From contig NZ_CP011786.1 of the NCBI RefSeq assembly GCF_001263395.1, positions 1,612,001-1,676,000 on the forward strand: a DNA stretch of 64,000 bases, read 5' to 3'. The position numbers and the translations under genes were made by a program. This document shows, one piece after another, positions 26,701 to 35,253 of this stretch (the first letter of the stretch is position 1; the number at the start of each line of letters is the position of its first letter). Below the pieces are notes generated by a model that saw only the letters and a program-made list of their open reading frames with translations, was not told the origin of the DNA and ran no database searches. The DNA comes from Bifidobacterium actinocoloniiforme DSM 22766 (GTDB lineage Bacteria > Actinomycetota > Actinomycetes > Actinomycetales > Bifidobacteriaceae).

Positions 26701-27866
26701 GACATACCGTGACAGGCCCTTGCCGCTGGGGCAATGCGTGCGCATAAAATGCGAAACGCTGGATATAGTGGCGTACCGGGATGCCTTGGTGTGTACATCC
26801 CTTGGCGGAGTCGGTGATACGCCACTGGTTCACCGCCTCCGCCGCAAAGGTTACCGCAGGCGGGGGTTGGAGGGCGGCGAAGCTTATTCCGCTGCCCTTT
26901 CTCCAGCGTCTCGCGGTTGCATGGGTTGTTGAAAATATCACATAATCGCTCCCTTGCAGGCTGTGAAGGCATTGATGGATTGCCGGGGGTCGGGTTCGGC
27001 CTAGGAGGGCAGGAAGTGACATGTAGCACGCGCGCAAGCAGGGCCCAATCCGCAGATCTCCTCACTGGTCAAGGCCCTGACTGGTGGCCATCCTGATCGC
27101 CTTGGCGGCTTGAGACTTAAGCTCCTGCGGGGCATGTACCCCCCCCCCGGAAAAAAAGACTAAGCGTCTGCCGCTGAGGCCGCGGACGGTGCCTTTGCCC
27201 AGCATCTTGCGGCGGTCGCCTCCAACAATATGGGCATGCGAACGACGCTTGGCGAGTTCGAGGACTACGGTTCGGTCCCCCATCAGCGGCTCCCTGGCGC
27301 TGTTAGGGACCAGGGTGATTGGTGGACCATCCGTGGGGTTCATGGCCTTCCCCTTCCTTCTCCCGAATGTGGACGAGGGCAGTGGAGCCGCCGACAATCC
27401 CTCGCGTAACACGGATTCGGGCCAGGCGAGCCAAGCCGGGTCAGGCCGCCGCCTCTTTGATCATGTATGCCGTCAGCAACAGCGCGTTCGGCGGCAGGAA
27501 CATGGCCATCAGGTCCACGCTGACAAATCGAGGGTGGGTGGCGATTACAGCATGAGCATTAGCGCCAGTGAGGCGGCCCGCCAACGGACCAAGGCGCAGC
27601 CCAGAGCAGGGCGCGGCGATCGTCTCCGCCCTGCCGGGTTCGCGCATCGTATGTCTTGACATCATTGGCGGTGCTTTGTATCTTAGAAGTGTACTTTCCT
27701 GGATGCAACGAGTGTATTGGACCTTCGGTTAAGCGAGTCCAATATTGCTGGGTGTGTTCGACCTAAGGGTAGTTGGGGATGGTGCAAGAAGGCATGGGCA
27801 GCTAGGATGGGCTTATTTCGCATACCGGGGAAGGGTCTCGGCCGCTAGAAACTTTGGTATAGGAAA
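26701..27866. other. Decayed sequence including a surface-protein remnant and homopolymers
   Basis: No intact gene. At 27360-27424 the plus strand encodes NVDEGSGAADNPSRNTDSG, matching NVDEGDGAADNPSSSTDS of the surface protein near 30556-30606, so this is a remnant of a paralogous surface protein. C10 (27139-27148), GG and A7 (27151-27157) form a slippery tract. A minus-strand frame at 27062-27412 runs across it but is unrecognised. Confidence 0.55.
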
Positions 27867-30800
27867 ATGAAAAAGCTGACTATTAAATATACTTTGAACT
27901 CAGCAATGGTCAAAGTGGCGGTATCTGTGCTGGCCGTGGTCGGTCTTTCGGTACTGATTCTGCTTGCTCCTCCTTCTCCGGAATCTGCTAGCGCGGCACC
28001 GGTCGGCACTGGAGGCGCCGCCTCCAAACCACAGTTGGCGCATACAAAAGCAACGAACGGCTGGGTGGATCCCGGGTGGAAGAAGATACCGGACCTGCAG
28101 GCGCACTGGCTGCGCCCCTTGAATCGCGATAATATTTACTGGACCACAGCGGCGAGCAACGGTGTCACCAATCCAGTGGGCAGTGTAACGACCGTATTGA
28201 GCGAAAGCTATGGATGGTCCGGCGACACGTACAAGACCCGTCCCACGATGGAATTCTCGCGGACCTCACCTGGCGGCTCGTCGGGCAATATCACAGGGCC
28301 TCTTATGTTTTCCAGCCAGGCCATGGGTGTTTATGGGGATCCCCCGGCAGATTCCAGTGGACAGCAGCCACTGACGGTGTATTTCTGGTCTCATGATGGC
28401 AGTAACAACCAAACTTACATCAGCAATAGCAATATCCCAAGTGGTTATATACCCGTCATCCGCACCACAAGCGGCGCTGCCAACGACACATATTCCGACA
28501 TCTACGTTGGGGTTATGCCTGCTCCCGGAACTAGGACTGGGGATAGTGCCAACGGATGGTCCCACGGTCCAGGGGCGGGACCAGTGGCGGGAGTTGACCT
28601 TTCGTCCACAGGAGGGGAGGTGAGTCAGGTCACCGGTTACCTCTATACTTCAACCCGTCCGTATACGGAAATCGATAACACAGCCCTGATAAGTACCGCG
28701 CCTACCCAGTCTGCTTCGCAGTACTGCATTTGGGACCCGTTCACCGGCAATTATTCCTTATCGCACATGGTCCAACCCGGAGACTGGTCTCCGGGGATGA
28801 CCAAGCCTTCAATGGACCGGTGGGCCTTGCGTCGAGATGTGGGGGACACCAGCACCGGGCCAGTCGATCAGGCTGGCAGACCGCAAAGCGTGGCTACGGG
28901 TTCGACTACCGCCAGCGCGGATATGGGTTTGGATGCATTAGGTAATGCGTACCTGTATTACGGCGGTGATGCGGTGCCGGCAAGTGGTTTGGGCTACAAC
29001 GCAGGTATTGCGAAAATCGCCCCGGCCCGCTCTGCAACTGGCGACATTCTAGATGGTAGTCCGAATAATCCTTGGCGCTATACCAATGTGACCAAAGTGC
29101 GCTCACAATTGGGTGAGAGCTGGAGCGGTGCTGGCAACGCGTGGGGTGTGGGCATCAGAAACGGCAAATTCCTGATTGGTACGTCGATTACCACCTATCC
29201 AGGACCAGGTGAATCCATTCCGGGAACCAGCGGCACGCAGTCCCGACTCGTCAGTATAGACCCTCTCTCCGGCCTCGGGAAGATTATGGGATCCAGCGAT
29301 AATGCCCAGGGGCGCAACAACAACACTTATTACGTGCCCGCTACTAATACTTCATACGACATGGCTTCGCCTCAGGGGCTTATGGTCATTCAAGGCAGCG
29401 TGTACAACGACGTTGACGGGAATGGTTCATCCGCGTCGGACGGGGGCAGACCAACGAACGCGACTGGTTTGCCCAAGCAGACGCTAGCGCTGTATGATTC
29501 CAACAAAAGGTTTTTGGGCTCCACTGTGACGTCGGCGCTCGGCGCATACTCCTTTATCGTCGCGAGCACCGGTAAGTATTATGTCCGTGCCGTGCAACCC
29601 GGTGTTCCGCAGCCCGACGGCACTGTCATAGCGGCTCACCAGACATGGGGCGCCTCAACCTCCGGCAGTATTGGCAGCGGAGATGCCCTTAAGACCAATG
29701 TATCGACTATGCGCTGCTTGACAGGAGGCATTTCCAATCCTGCAGGGAGGGCGGCCGATACCTGCCAAGGGGCGCTTCAAGCTCCTTACCCCGATAAGAA
29801 CATAGAAACACTCGGACAGATGGGCAATGAAGCTGATTGGCCGTTCTATGGCACCGTGGATATCCAGACCGGTGCTATTATTCCTGTGCTCGATTTCGGT
29901 TTCAGCAACCAGGGCAGCTATGGCGATGCCAGCAATCCTCCCTATTATTCGACGAATGCGCAAAAAGGACCGGTGCTCCAGTCCGCTGATCAAAATGATT
30001 TGAAGCTGGGGGAGCATCTGGGCTTTTACGGGGATGGCACCAACGACTCCTTGGCTAATAAGCATACTACGGACGATGGAGTGACTATCAAGTTCGGTGA
30101 CGGGACGGTTGCTCCCTTGCAAGGTTCCGCGTTCGTGCGCGGGCGCTCGTATGATTTGAATTTGAATGTCGGAGGCCGCCTTGCGGCCAACTCCCATGTG
30201 AGCGTTTGGCAACGCAACGCCGATGGCACAGCTGCTGCAGGACCCGCAACCAGCGACGCGGTAGCGGGGGATAACATAGTCAGCATCAGCATGCCGGCTG
30301 GCTCTGGCGCTATCGCGAAGCGGCAGATTAGGGCCATGGTCACCCCAAAGAGCTTCACTCCGGCGGTCGACGATACGGGCGGCGGCTTTGCCCGCCATCC
30401 CGCGGGTGCGGCTTCGAACAACACTGCAGCTTGGACGGTCCCGGGAGAGGTTGAAGATTATGGGGTGTACTTGGCCGGGGCTTTGGTGCGGTTGCAGGTC
30501 AAGGTTAACAACGGTACCGTACCGGCGGCGCCGTTCAAGTACGCCCTAACGAACGTGGACGAGGGCGATGGTGCTGCAGACAACCCATCCAGCAGCACTG
30601 ACTCGATTACGGTGAGCGGCATCGGCCAAGCCACTACTTCGGCGACGGTGCATGCGGTCACTGATGCTACCGCTGGCAATAAAGGTGTGAAAATCACTGA
30701 TGTGACCAATAAGGCAACTCTCGGCAGTGAATACAGCATATCGAGCATCACCTGTCACGGAACCACGGACAACGCCAATTTCCCCACAGTGGTCTCGGCC

Positions 30801-31025
30801 AATGAGGGGACTGCGACGGTAAGCGGGATTTCGTCCGGAGCGGATGTCACCTGTCGCGTTGAGTACGACAATCATGCTCGTTTTCTTATTCCCAAGACGG
30901 GTGTTGTAGCTGTGCGGTATCAGACGGGCACGGCTTTATTGTTGCTGTCGGTAAGCGGATTGGTAGCTATGCAGCTGAGGAAGCGCTTCAGCGCTAAGCG
31001 TTCTTCAAACGCTCGTCATATTTAG
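27867..31025 (+). CDS. IPKTG-anchored surface protein with SdrD-B-like and GEVED-like domains
   Basis: 1052 residues. The N-terminus is a signal peptide: MKKLTIKY, a hydrophobic stretch about 14-33, then SASAAP. The C-terminus is a sorting signal: IPKTG (1008-1012), a hydrophobic segment, then LRKRFSAKR. The large N-terminal region resembles actinobacterial adhesin or fimbrial-shaft-like proteins. A Ca-binding SdrD-B-like unit follows (GSVYNDVDGNGSS at about residue 511; YYVRAVQPG), then a GEVED-type domain (TTDDGV, VPGEVEDYGVYL) and a Thr-rich repeat-like region before the anchor. Expected to be sortase-linked to the cell wall, probably an adhesin. No sortase is encoded nearby. AGGAAA precedes the ATG. 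Codon use and GC are lower than in the core genes, suggesting transfer. Confidence 0.85.
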   Translation: MKKLTIKYTLNSAMVKVAVSVLAVVGLSVLILLAPPSPESASAAPVGTGGAASKPQLAHTKATNGWVDPGWKKIPDLQAHWLRPLNRDNIYWTTAASNGVTNPVGSVTTVLSESYGWSGDTYKTRPTMEFSRTSPGGSSGNITGPLMFSSQAMGVYGDPPADSSGQQPLTVYFWSHDGSNNQTYISNSNIPSGYIPVIRTTSGAANDTYSDIYVGVMPAPGTRTGDSANGWSHGPGAGPVAGVDLSSTGGEVSQVTGYLYTSTRPYTEIDNTALISTAPTQSASQYCIWDPFTGNYSLSHMVQPGDWSPGMTKPSMDRWALRRDVGDTSTGPVDQAGRPQSVATGSTTASADMGLDALGNAYLYYGGDAVPASGLGYNAGIAKIAPARSATGDILDGSPNNPWRYTNVTKVRSQLGESWSGAGNAWGVGIRNGKFLIGTSITTYPGPGESIPGTSGTQSRLVSIDPLSGLGKIMGSSDNAQGRNNNTYYVPATNTSYDMASPQGLMVIQGSVYNDVDGNGSSASDGGRPTNATGLPKQTLALYDSNKRFLGSTVTSALGAYSFIVASTGKYYVRAVQPGVPQPDGTVIAAHQTWGASTSGSIGSGDALKTNVSTMRCLTGGISNPAGRAADTCQGALQAPYPDKNIETLGQMGNEADWPFYGTVDIQTGAIIPVLDFGFSNQGSYGDASNPPYYSTNAQKGPVLQSADQNDLKLGEHLGFYGDGTNDSLANKHTTDDGVTIKFGDGTVAPLQGSAFVRGRSYDLNLNVGGRLAANSHVSVWQRNADGTAAAGPATSDAVAGDNIVSISMPAGSGAIAKRQIRAMVTPKSFTPAVDDTGGGFARHPAGAASNNTAAWTVPGEVEDYGVYLAGALVRLQVKVNNGTVPAAPFKYALTNVDEGDGAADNPSSSTDSITVSGIGQATTSATVHAVTDATAGNKGVKITDVTNKATLGSEYSISSITCHGTTDNANFPTVVSANEGTATVSGISSGADVTCRVEYDNHARFLIPKTGVVAVRYQTGTALLLLSVSGLVAMQLRKRFSAKRSSNARHI

Positions 31026-31500
31026 CCTGGCCCGAAGAGCAATTATGCTTTTAGCCGTGTGTATGAGTTCGGCTCTCATACTCTGGCGGCCGTGAACCTC
31101 GGCGGTGAGCCGCACGGCGATTGGACGCGGCTGAAAGCCATGGTTGCGTTCCCTCAGTAACTTGCTGGCTATCGCTTTGCCTCATCGCAGACGTGTTGAG
31201 GCGCTCGGGGAACGACCACCTGGGACTACCTGGGTTTTGTGCGGAGGAAGCATGTGCTTCGTTTTGCCGTTGCGAAGCCATGTTTTTGGCCGGCGAGTGG
31301 CGTGGTGATAAATGATAAGAAGTCGGTTAAGGCCTGATTCCCCAAGTATGAGGGAGATGGCGCACGGAGTAAGCGTGCGTCGCAGTGCATTTCTTGTGTG
31401 GGCAATAACCTTCGCCTGAGACCCTGGCGAAGCATATTGCGGCGTTTCCGCATGCCAGCAAGGTCAGAGCTCGTAGGTGCACGTTGGGTCAAATTAGCGG
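31026..31500. other. Intergenic stretch with nothing recognisable
   Basis: Short open frames on both strands lack ribosome sites and family signatures. No terminator was seen directly after the surface-protein gene. Confidence 0.5.
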
Positions 31501-31504
31501 TTCC

Positions 31505-31575
31505 GCGGGCGTAGATTAATGGTAGAACTGCTGTCTTCCGGGTTGACTACGTGGGTTCGCTTGTTGTCTTTGCTG
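31505..31575 (+). pseudogene. Degenerate tRNA-Gly-like sequence
   Basis: The 5' half resembles tRNA-Gly: GCGGGCGTAG, a D-loop AATGGTAGAAC and TCTTCC at the anticodon loop. The anticodon stem no longer pairs, the T-arm is broken (GTGGGTTCGCTTGTTGT) and no acceptor 3' strand follows. It leads directly into repeat copy B and could be an old integration-site remnant. Confidence 0.6.
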
Positions 31576-31713
31576 CGCGGGGAAGGGATTGGATGCGGAT
31601 TAGAGGGCTTGTGCCCTTCTGGCCTGCGGCCGGTTCTGTGATGGAACGCGGAAGTGGACGGGGTTGGCGTTTCGGACGGTTCGGCAGGATGTGCTGGCTC
31701 GCTTGGTAAGGGA
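31532..31713 (+). repeat. Dispersed direct repeat, copy B
   Basis: Same orientation and block order as 24687-24870. With copy A it brackets about 6.7 kb containing tRNA-Gly, the ribokinase pseudogene and the surface protein. It ends about 190 bp before cas3. Confidence 0.75.
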
Positions 31714-31905
31714 TCTTGCGGATTTAGCTTGGATTCTGATACGTATACATTACTGTTGCTCCATTGGGTTCTCGCGCTGCTCTGGGCGCGGCGGTTCGCA
31801 CTCGCCTTACGGGGCGTCCGTTGGTATATTCGACGGTGCGCCGTAAAGTGGTTGGACGGGGCCAATGTAGGCTGTTCTGTTGGGGTGTCCAGGAGGGATG
31901 CGGCA

Positions 31906-34900
31906 ATGCCGGATGCGGGTTCAAGAGCGTACGCTTTATCGGCTCAGGCGGCCTCGATTTGGGGCAAGTCGGATTATGGCGAGGACAGGTCATGGCTGCC
32001 TCTGGTGATGCACATGGCGGATTCGAGGGCGGTCGCCGGCGAACTTTGGAATCAGTGGGTTCCCCAGGGTACTAGGGGCATTATCTCACGTGGCGTCGGT
32101 GGCGATGAGGCCCTAGCGAGAAAGTTGTACTGCTTCCTGGCCGGAGTGCACGATATAGGGAAAGCCACACCGAATTTTCAGGCGCAAAACTGGGGTTTCC
32201 GCGGTGGCGACGGCAACGGGCTGGCATGGAAGCCGCAGCAGGCTGGCTTGCCGATTGCCGCTAGTTTGAGCGGACGGTCGAAACTCAGCCACCCTATCGC
32301 TGGGCAGATTATTCTCAACAAGTACCTGTACGAGCACTACGCCTGGGATAAAACGCTGTCTGATTCATACTCTTGCATCGTGGGCGGGCATCATGGCAAG
32401 CCGCCTGTCGCGAGTGATTTAAGGGAGGCTAGGGAGTATCGACTGGTCGAATCCGGCTGGGCTTCGCAATATGAGGGCAAGTGGTGCAGGGTTCAGGACG
32501 AGCTCGTTGAGTTCGTGCGGGCTACGAGCCATATGTGCGATGCGGACTTCGCGGCTCTGGCGCGGAGTGAACTCCCGCCCATGGCCGAAACCATCCTCAC
32601 AGGCTTGGTGATTATGGCCGACTGGATTGCTAGCAACAAAGATTATTTCCCTCTGATAACGCTTCGTCCGCAAGATGAGGATGAACGTTTTTTCGAGTCT
32701 GGCACGGTGTCCCTGTCTGCGCTCAAGCGGCGGGCCGAAACGGGTTGGAAGGCGCTGCATCTCACCCCTTGTTGGGAAGCGCCCCGGCAGTCCGGCATTC
32801 TGGAAAGCGAGCCAGAGGACTTGTATAACAGGCGTTTCGACCTGCCCCAAGGTGCTTCGCCGCGTCCGATGCAGGCGGCGGCGGTACGCATCGCGCAGAG
32901 CGTGCAGGAGCCCGGCCTGATGATTATCGAGGCGCCGATGGGGGAGGGGAAGACCGAAGCGGCGCTCGCTGTCGCGGAAGTACTGGCGGCCAGAACAGGT
33001 CGGGGAGGAGTGTGCTTGGCTCTACCGACAATGGCCACGACCGACGCGATGTTCGGCCGGGTTCATGCCTGGCTCACCCACTTGTCCAAGGATTGCCAGC
33101 AGGACAGGGAGAGCTTGTATCTGGCGCACGGTAAAGCTCAATTGAACGAAGAGTTTCAGGGGTTGATGGGTCACTCGAGCTCCGGTGGCGTCACTGGCGT
33201 TGGAGAGGATTTAACGCAAGAGGGGAACGCTTCACGGATAAGCGGCGCTAGTGAATCAACTGTCGTTGATGAATGGATGAGAGGCCGGAAAAAGGGAGCG
33301 CTGGCGAACTTCCTGGTTTGCACTGTCGACCAGGTGCTCATGGGGGCGCTCGACATGAAGCATCTTGCCTTGCGGCAGCTGGCTCTGGCCAACAAAGTGG
33401 CCGTCATTGATGAGTGCCATGCCTACGACGTCTATATGCAGCAGTATTTGAAGAGGGTTTTGGAATGGCTAGGCGCTTTCGGCGCCCCAGTCGTCCTCCT
33501 TTCGGCCACCCTTCCACAGCGGCTGAGGGGGCAGTTCGCGCAAGCCTATATGGAGGGCAGGGAGTCGGCGCTGAGCACCCCGCGACCGTATGCGCCCGCT
33601 GTACTTGGCAGGCGCAGGAGGAAGCGCGGGACTGTCGCTGCGAACGCGCAGATCTCCGGGTCGCAAGCAGGTGGAACGGTTCAGGACGAAGGAGCCTCGC
33701 AAGCTTATCCGCTGATTACTTATACGAGTGGACGGGAGGTAAGACATGAGGGCATTGCCGCTTCGGGGCGAAAATCCCAAGTCGAGGCCCGTTTCATGCC
33801 CAACGATGACGCTGCTCTGGTGAGTTTGCTCCAGGATGCCTTGTCTGGTGGGGGCTGCGCGGGGGTTGTATGCGACACTGTAGGCCGGGCGCAACATGCG
33901 GCTGAGGTTTTAACTGCGGCATTCGGCTTGGGTGTAGTCACTCTGACCCATTCGCGGTTCATTGACGTCGATAGGATGAACAACGAAACGGTGCTGCGCG
34001 CGCGGCTCGGGCCCGAAGCCACGCTGGCTAATGGGAAGCGGCCTGTTAAGGCGATCGTCGTGGGCACTCAAGTCCTGGAGCAGTCTTTGGACATTGATTT
34101 CGACTTGCTGATAACTGACATTGCGCCTACTGATTTAGTGATGCAGCGTCTGGGGCGCGTCCATAGGCACGCACGTGGGGCGGGGGAGTGCGACCGACCT
34201 GAAAAGCTGCGCAAGGTGAGGTGCTATATCCGCGGCATCGAACGTTGGGCGGACACTGGGCCGGTGTTTGCGAAAGGGGTGGAGAGCGTCTATTTCCGGG
34301 CCACCCTACTGGAATTTCTGGCGGTTTCCGGTCTCACTGGGCAGGACGATTCGACCCGCTTCTGCCTGCCTGAGGATATTGCCTCCGCCGTCCGCAAGGC
34401 GTATTCGCCAGCGATAGCTGGATGCATCCCCGCAGCCTGGGGTGAGGACTATGAGGCAGCTGTCAGTAAGCGAAAACGGGAAGAAGACGGCAAGACCAGC
34501 CGAGCGGAATACCATTTGCTCCATTCGGCGCAGGTCATGTGTCGGCAAGGCCAAACGTTGGTCGATTGGTTTGAGCGACCGCTGGAAGTTTCTGGCAGGG
34601 ACGAAGACAAGGGGCAACGAGCTGTCCGGGATACCCAGGACAGTGTCGAGGTCATCCTCTTGGTCAACGGGGCGGACGGTCAGACCCATCTGCTGCCCTG
34701 GGTCGGTTCACCAGAGCATCGGATTGAAGCGGGCGCTGCGGTGAATACCAGCGCGCTGCCAAGTGAAGATTTGGCCAAACTGGTCGCTCAGTGCACAGTC
34801 AGGCTCCCCCTTTCTATGGGGCAAGGTGACGCGCTCGATAAACTCATTAATCAGCTAGAGGACTTATGCGGTGCCAGAACCGCTGCTTGGCAGGACTCGC

Positions 34901-35031
34901 GCTATCTCGCAGGTCAGCTGGTGCTCTTCCTGGACCAATCGACGCGGGATAGGTTCAGCGCCGTAATTAACGGCTATAGAGTTTCATATTCGCGAGAGTC
35001 TGGGCTGACCGCTGAGGAAGAAGCTGCCTGA
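31906..35031 (+). CDS. cas3: CRISPR-associated nuclease/helicase Cas3, type I-E
   Basis: 1041 residues from ATG at 31906, which has AGGAGG at 31891-31896 and begins shortly before the conserved LSAQAASIWGKSD start; the open frame to 31654 runs over repeat copy B and is rejected. HD nuclease domain first (VHDIGKATPNFQAQ, His82-Asp83; GGHHGKPP). The superfamily 2 helicase follows: APMGEGKTEAAL (Lys349), DECH (502-505), LLSATLPQRLRG, LEQSLDIDFDLLITDIAPTD and QRLGRVHRH. It unwinds and degrades DNA marked by Cascade. Separated from cse1 by 222 bp holding a promoter-like sequence and degenerate repeats, so it may be transcribed apart from Cascade. Confidence 0.96.
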   Translation: MPDAGSRAYALSAQAASIWGKSDYGEDRSWLPLVMHMADSRAVAGELWNQWVPQGTRGIISRGVGGDEALARKLYCFLAGVHDIGKATPNFQAQNWGFRGGDGNGLAWKPQQAGLPIAASLSGRSKLSHPIAGQIILNKYLYEHYAWDKTLSDSYSCIVGGHHGKPPVASDLREAREYRLVESGWASQYEGKWCRVQDELVEFVRATSHMCDADFAALARSELPPMAETILTGLVIMADWIASNKDYFPLITLRPQDEDERFFESGTVSLSALKRRAETGWKALHLTPCWEAPRQSGILESEPEDLYNRRFDLPQGASPRPMQAAAVRIAQSVQEPGLMIIEAPMGEGKTEAALAVAEVLAARTGRGGVCLALPTMATTDAMFGRVHAWLTHLSKDCQQDRESLYLAHGKAQLNEEFQGLMGHSSSGGVTGVGEDLTQEGNASRISGASESTVVDEWMRGRKKGALANFLVCTVDQVLMGALDMKHLALRQLALANKVAVIDECHAYDVYMQQYLKRVLEWLGAFGAPVVLLSATLPQRLRGQFAQAYMEGRESALSTPRPYAPAVLGRRRRKRGTVAANAQISGSQAGGTVQDEGASQAYPLITYTSGREVRHEGIAASGRKSQVEARFMPNDDAALVSLLQDALSGGGCAGVVCDTVGRAQHAAEVLTAAFGLGVVTLTHSRFIDVDRMNNETVLRARLGPEATLANGKRPVKAIVVGTQVLEQSLDIDFDLLITDIAPTDLVMQRLGRVHRHARGAGECDRPEKLRKVRCYIRGIERWADTGPVFAKGVESVYFRATLLEFLAVSGLTGQDDSTRFCLPEDIASAVRKAYSPAIAGCIPAAWGEDYEAAVSKRKREEDGKTSRAEYHLLHSAQVMCRQGQTLVDWFERPLEVSGRDEDKGQRAVRDTQDSVEVILLVNGADGQTHLLPWVGSPEHRIEAGAAVNTSALPSEDLAKLVAQCTVRLPLSMGQGDALDKLINQLEDLCGARTAAWQDSRYLAGQLVLFLDQSTRDRFSAVINGYRVSYSRESGLTAEEEAA

Positions 35032-35063
35032 TTCGCTGGGGCGTCTGGGGCGAGGACCACGCT

Positions 35064-35091
35064 TTGCTCATCCCCATGACCATGCTATATT
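35064..35091 (+). promoter_or_regulatory. Predicted promoter of the Cascade-adaptation operon
   Basis: TTGCTC (35064-35069) and TATATT (35086-35091) are spaced by 16 bp in a locally AT-rich stretch. Transcription would start near 35098 and read through the degenerate mini-array into cse1. Confidence 0.55.
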
Positions 35092-35115
35092 ATTTCTACA
35101 TAATCCAATCAGCTA

Positions 35116-35193
35116 GATTTCCCTCTGTGCAGAGGGATGATCCTTGATTCGATTAAGGATTGCGGTGTTCCCTGCATGCGCAGGGCGGATGTG
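35116..35193 (+). repeat. Degenerate two-repeat CRISPR-like mini-array between cas3 and cse1
   Basis: Two diverged copies of the array repeat lie in the same orientation. At 35116-35144 the stem is CCCTCT-GTGC-AGAGGG followed by ATGATCCT (the array has ATGATCCC). At 35165-35193 the sequence is GTGTTCCCTGC-ATGC-GCAGGG. In both, the stem differs from the array stem (CCCCGC/GCGGGG) by paired changes that keep full base pairing. The unit between them is 20 nt (35145-35164) instead of 32. It lies in the predicted 5' UTR of the cse1 transcript. Confidence 0.75.
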
Positions 35194-35253
35194 GTGCGGT
35201 GGGGGCTCTGGACATGCACTTTGGAAGGCAACGAAAAGACTAGGGGGTCTGAC

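Noticed and set aside
31494-31865. Minus-strand frame with a paralogue at 24702-24965
   Set aside because: The two resemble each other only because they lie in the dispersed direct repeat; low-complexity translation and no ribosome site.
31654-31905. 84-residue N-terminal extension of Cas3
   Set aside because: It runs over the dispersed repeat copy B, has no family similarity, and ATG 31906 has a good ribosome site.
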